A DNA stretch of 23,723 bases from JACMRI01 sp043778625. GTDB lineage: Bacteria > Bacteroidota > Bacteroidia > UBA4408. Within the stretch, counting starts at the first letter, position 1; every line of letters begins with the position of its first letter. The notes beneath the pieces were generated by a model. It was given only the letters and a program-made list of their open reading frames with translations, made no database searches and was not told where the DNA came from. The position numbers and the translations under genes are program-made. The stretch lies in assembly GCA_043778625.1 (NCBI GenBank), contig JAYWFU010000060.1, positions 1 to 23,723 on the forward strand. Reading direction: 5' to 3'. Of this stretch, positions 22,148-23,723 are shown piece by piece.

Positions 22148-23068
22148 ATGGGAAATTCTAATTTTATAAATAAACTATTAAACCATCCGTTAATTGAGAA
22201 ACTAATGCGCTGGTCGCGCTTAATTAAGTTACCCGGTTTTGAGGGACTTACGCTACACGACATTGGCTATTTCTTTTTTGTTGAAATTGGGCGTAGTGCA
22301 ATAACCACAAGAGCTTCAGCCGTTGCGTTTAAATTTTTTTTAGCTATTTTCCCTGCCATCATTTTTTTATTTTCGTTAATTCCGTACTTACCAGTTGATG
22401 ATTTGCATCAGCAATTATTATTGGAAATGAAGAGTTTTTTGCCCCGTGAGGCGTATCAAACGGCAGTAGAAACCATTAACGATTTAGTTAAAAATCAACA
22501 CAACGGGTTGTTATCATTTGGTTTTTTAATTACACTTTATTTTTCAACTAACGGTATCAATGCTATGATGGAGGCATTTAACCAAGCCACACATGCCACC
22601 GAAACACGTACATTTATTAAGCAGCGCGCCATATCTATTTTGCTATTTATTGTGCAATCGGTATTGTTACTTAGTGCATCATTGCTAGTTATTTTTAGCG
22701 AGGTGGCGTTAGATTTTATGATAGCCAAAGGCCTATTAATTAGTGGCTCGTTAGAAACTGTGTTATTAATTTTTGGCAAATGGGGCATTGTATTGTTGTT
22801 ACTATTTGTGGCTATATCCTTGCTCTATTATTTTGGCCCTGTAAATTCTAAAAAATACGAGCTGGTAAGCCCTGGTGCAATATTAGCAACGGTGTTATCA
22901 ATAGTTGCATCAGTGTTATTTAGTTATTATGTAAATAATTTTGGCACTTATAACAAAGTATATGGGAGTATTGGCACACTAATGGTGGTAATGCTTTGGC
23001 TAGAATTTAACTGCCTTATTATACTAATAGGTTTTGATTTGAATGCCAAAATTTATAACCGAAAATAA
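22148..23068 (+). CDS. YihY/BrkB-family membrane protein
   Basis: The 306-residue inner-membrane protein has a cytosolic N-terminus and about six helices (around 55-80, 120-140, 160-185, 205-230, 240-262 and 275-297). Family features include ITTRASAVAFKFFLAIFPAIIFLFSLIPYLP (52-82), the YYFGPVN segment (227-233), and the final NNFGTYNKVYGSIGTLMVVMLWLEFN (263-288), the strongest YihY signature. Function is not established; a transporter or envelope role has been suggested for the family. It follows trmD by 17 bases. Confidence 0.9.
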   Translation: MGNSNFINKLLNHPLIEKLMRWSRLIKLPGFEGLTLHDIGYFFFVEIGRSAITTRASAVAFKFFLAIFPAIIFLFSLIPYLPVDDLHQQLLLEMKSFLPREAYQTAVETINDLVKNQHNGLLSFGFLITLYFSTNGINAMMEAFNQATHATETRTFIKQRAISILLFIVQSVLLLSASLLVIFSEVALDFMIAKGLLISGSLETVLLIFGKWGIVLLLLFVAISLLYYFGPVNSKKYELVSPGAILATVLSIVASVLFSYYVNNFGTYNKVYGSIGTLMVVMLWLEFNCLIILIGFDLNAKIYNRK

Positions 23069-23104
23069 CGAAAACACCGCCCACTAACAAATCTAATTTA
23101 AGCA

Positions 23105-23461
23105 ATGAAAAAACACATGATAATTGTTGCAGCACTTACATTAACCACAACAATAGGTTGCAAAAAAACAGCTACCACCACCTATGATTGCACCTCAGTA
23201 ACTCCCACTTATGCTACTGATATTAAACCCATAATGGACGTAAGTTGCGCATCAGCAGGCTGCCATAGCGCAAGTGCTAAAGCACAAGGAATTGATTTAA
23301 GTTCGTATGCCGCTGTAAAACTAGAGTCGAGCAACAAAGCCTTTATGGGAAGTATGCAACACAGTCGTGGCTACAGTTCAATGCCAAAAAACGCCTCAAA
23401 ACTAACTGATGCAAGTTTGCAAAAAATATATTGTTGGATACAAAACAGTACACCACAATAA
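23105..23461 (+). CDS. Small lipoprotein with a CX4CH cytochrome c site
   Basis: The 118-residue product has a type II signal peptide (lipobox TIGC, lipidated Cys19), so it should be membrane-anchored outside the cytosol. One haem-binding site is visible, CASAGCH (Cys48, Cys53, His54), with four rather than two residues between the cysteines. It follows YATDIKPIMDVS, the usual lead-in of Bacteroidota single-haem domains. SSMPKNASKL (91-100) supplies Met93 as probable second axial ligand, and LQKIYCWIQN closes the domain. It is likely an electron carrier; partners are unknown. It follows yihY by 36 bases. Confidence 0.8.
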   Translation: MKKHMIIVAALTLTTTIGCKKTATTTYDCTSVTPTYATDIKPIMDVSCASAGCHSASAKAQGIDLSSYAAVKLESSNKAFMGSMQHSRGYSSMPKNASKLTDASLQKIYCWIQNSTPQ

Positions 23462-23484
23462 ATTATAACGCTTAAATTAACAAC

Positions 23485-23530
23485 TAATAGCTTCAAATTT
23501 CAACCAAATTTGGAGCTATTATATTTTGTA
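23485..23530. terminator. Terminator at the end of the plus-strand gene group
   Basis: A near-perfect 16-bp stem (23485-23500 with 23506-23521, one G-U pair, 5-base loop) is followed by TATTTTGT. It lies 23 bases after the cytochrome stop. Being symmetrical and AT-flanked, it could also serve a convergent gene from the right. Confidence 0.8.
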
Positions 23531-23533
23531 ATA

Positions 23534-23722
23534 TTAATATTTGAAGATGATTTTAGGATATTTATCTATTACTATATTTTCAATGATTATCTTTATTTTA
23601 TTAAGTAAAACGGAACAGTCCTCTAATAAATAAACTTGTAATAATAGTAGTTTAACTACAATATTGGCTAAACGCCAATAAAATAGTCTCCTGCAAGAGA
23701 CTATTTTAATTTCAAAAGTCAC
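23534..23722 (-). CDS. Possible C-terminal end of a convergent gene (cut by window edge)
   Basis: A minus-strand frame is open from the window edge for 62 codons to a TAA at 23534-23536. It encodes a hydrophobic, Ile/Leu-rich tail (for example VVKLLLLQVYLLEDCSVLLNKIK) with no recognised family. The stop lies just before the bidirectional-looking hairpin at 23485-23521, which would suit a convergent gene. Against it, two perfect hairpins (23663-23679 and 23680-23707) lie in the same stretch, more typical of noncoding DNA. Real coding status is uncertain. Confidence 0.25.
   Translation of the reverse strand: MTFEIKIVSCRRLFYWRLANIVVKLLLLQVYLLEDCSVLLNKIKIIIENIVIDKYPKIIFKY
23663..23707. repeat. 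Two adjacent perfect hairpins near the right edge
   Basis: ATTGGC/GCCAAT (23663-23668 with 23674-23679) is followed immediately by an 11-bp stem (23680-23690 with 23697-23707, 6-base loop). The second is flanked by T-rich sequence on both strands, so it may be a terminator for a gene outside the window. Confidence 0.5.
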
Positions 23723-23723
23723 A

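Overview
The window comes from an AT-rich genome of the phylum Bacteroidota. Four things support this. Several genes have promoters of the Bacteroidota type (TTTG, about 19 bases, TAnnTTTG). Shine-Dalgarno sequences are largely absent. The protein families are typical: OmpP1/FadL-like porin, secreted VGIGT-repeat fibre, BatE/MoxR, archaeal/eukaryotic-type ProRS, and a lipoprotein cytochrome with a CX4CH haem site. The class or genus cannot be fixed from the sequence. Most of the window is chromosomal core. The one hint of a mobile element is the C-terminal end of a probable serine recombinase at the extreme left edge.

Layout. Positions 1-156 hold the recombinase tail. A tRNA-Glu(UUC) follows at 254-325 on the minus strand, with its own near-perfect promoter and an intrinsic terminator. 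proS (minus) and a secreted Tyr/Asn/Gly- and Gln/Pro/Arg-rich repeat protein (plus) are divergent. An outer-membrane FadL-like porin follows on the plus strand. Converging on it is a four-gene minus-strand cluster in the order batE, degenerate PPIC lipoprotein, SurA-like PPIase, moxR, which probably serves envelope protein folding and assembly. Upstream of it, also on the minus strand, is the translation/transcription operon rimP-nusA-infB. Its promoter (14288-14318) is separated from rimP by a terminator-like hairpin, and there are further hairpins between nusA and infB.

Next on the minus strand is a large secreted fibre-like protein (14348-16744). It has five VGIGT-type repeats, a 20-residue tandem repeat and a possible C1q/TNF-like head. 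After a 295-base intergenic stretch with a REP-like palindrome come slyD and a sugar-1-phosphate nucleotidyltransferase with a hexapeptide tail. From 18776 onward everything recognised is on the plus strand: sufE, a two-domain universal stress protein, a CPA2-type cation/proton antiporter, trmD, a YihY/BrkB membrane protein and a small cytochrome c lipoprotein, closed by a strong terminator. The spacing from the stress protein to the cytochrome suggests one transcript. The right edge may hold the end of a convergent gene.

No CRISPR array, complete insertion sequence, prophage or defence system is visible. Nothing clearly represents an undescribed multi-gene system. The best leads are the possible attenuation of the nusA operon, the infB leader hairpin, the split Bat/MoxR-PPIase cluster and the modular fibre protein.
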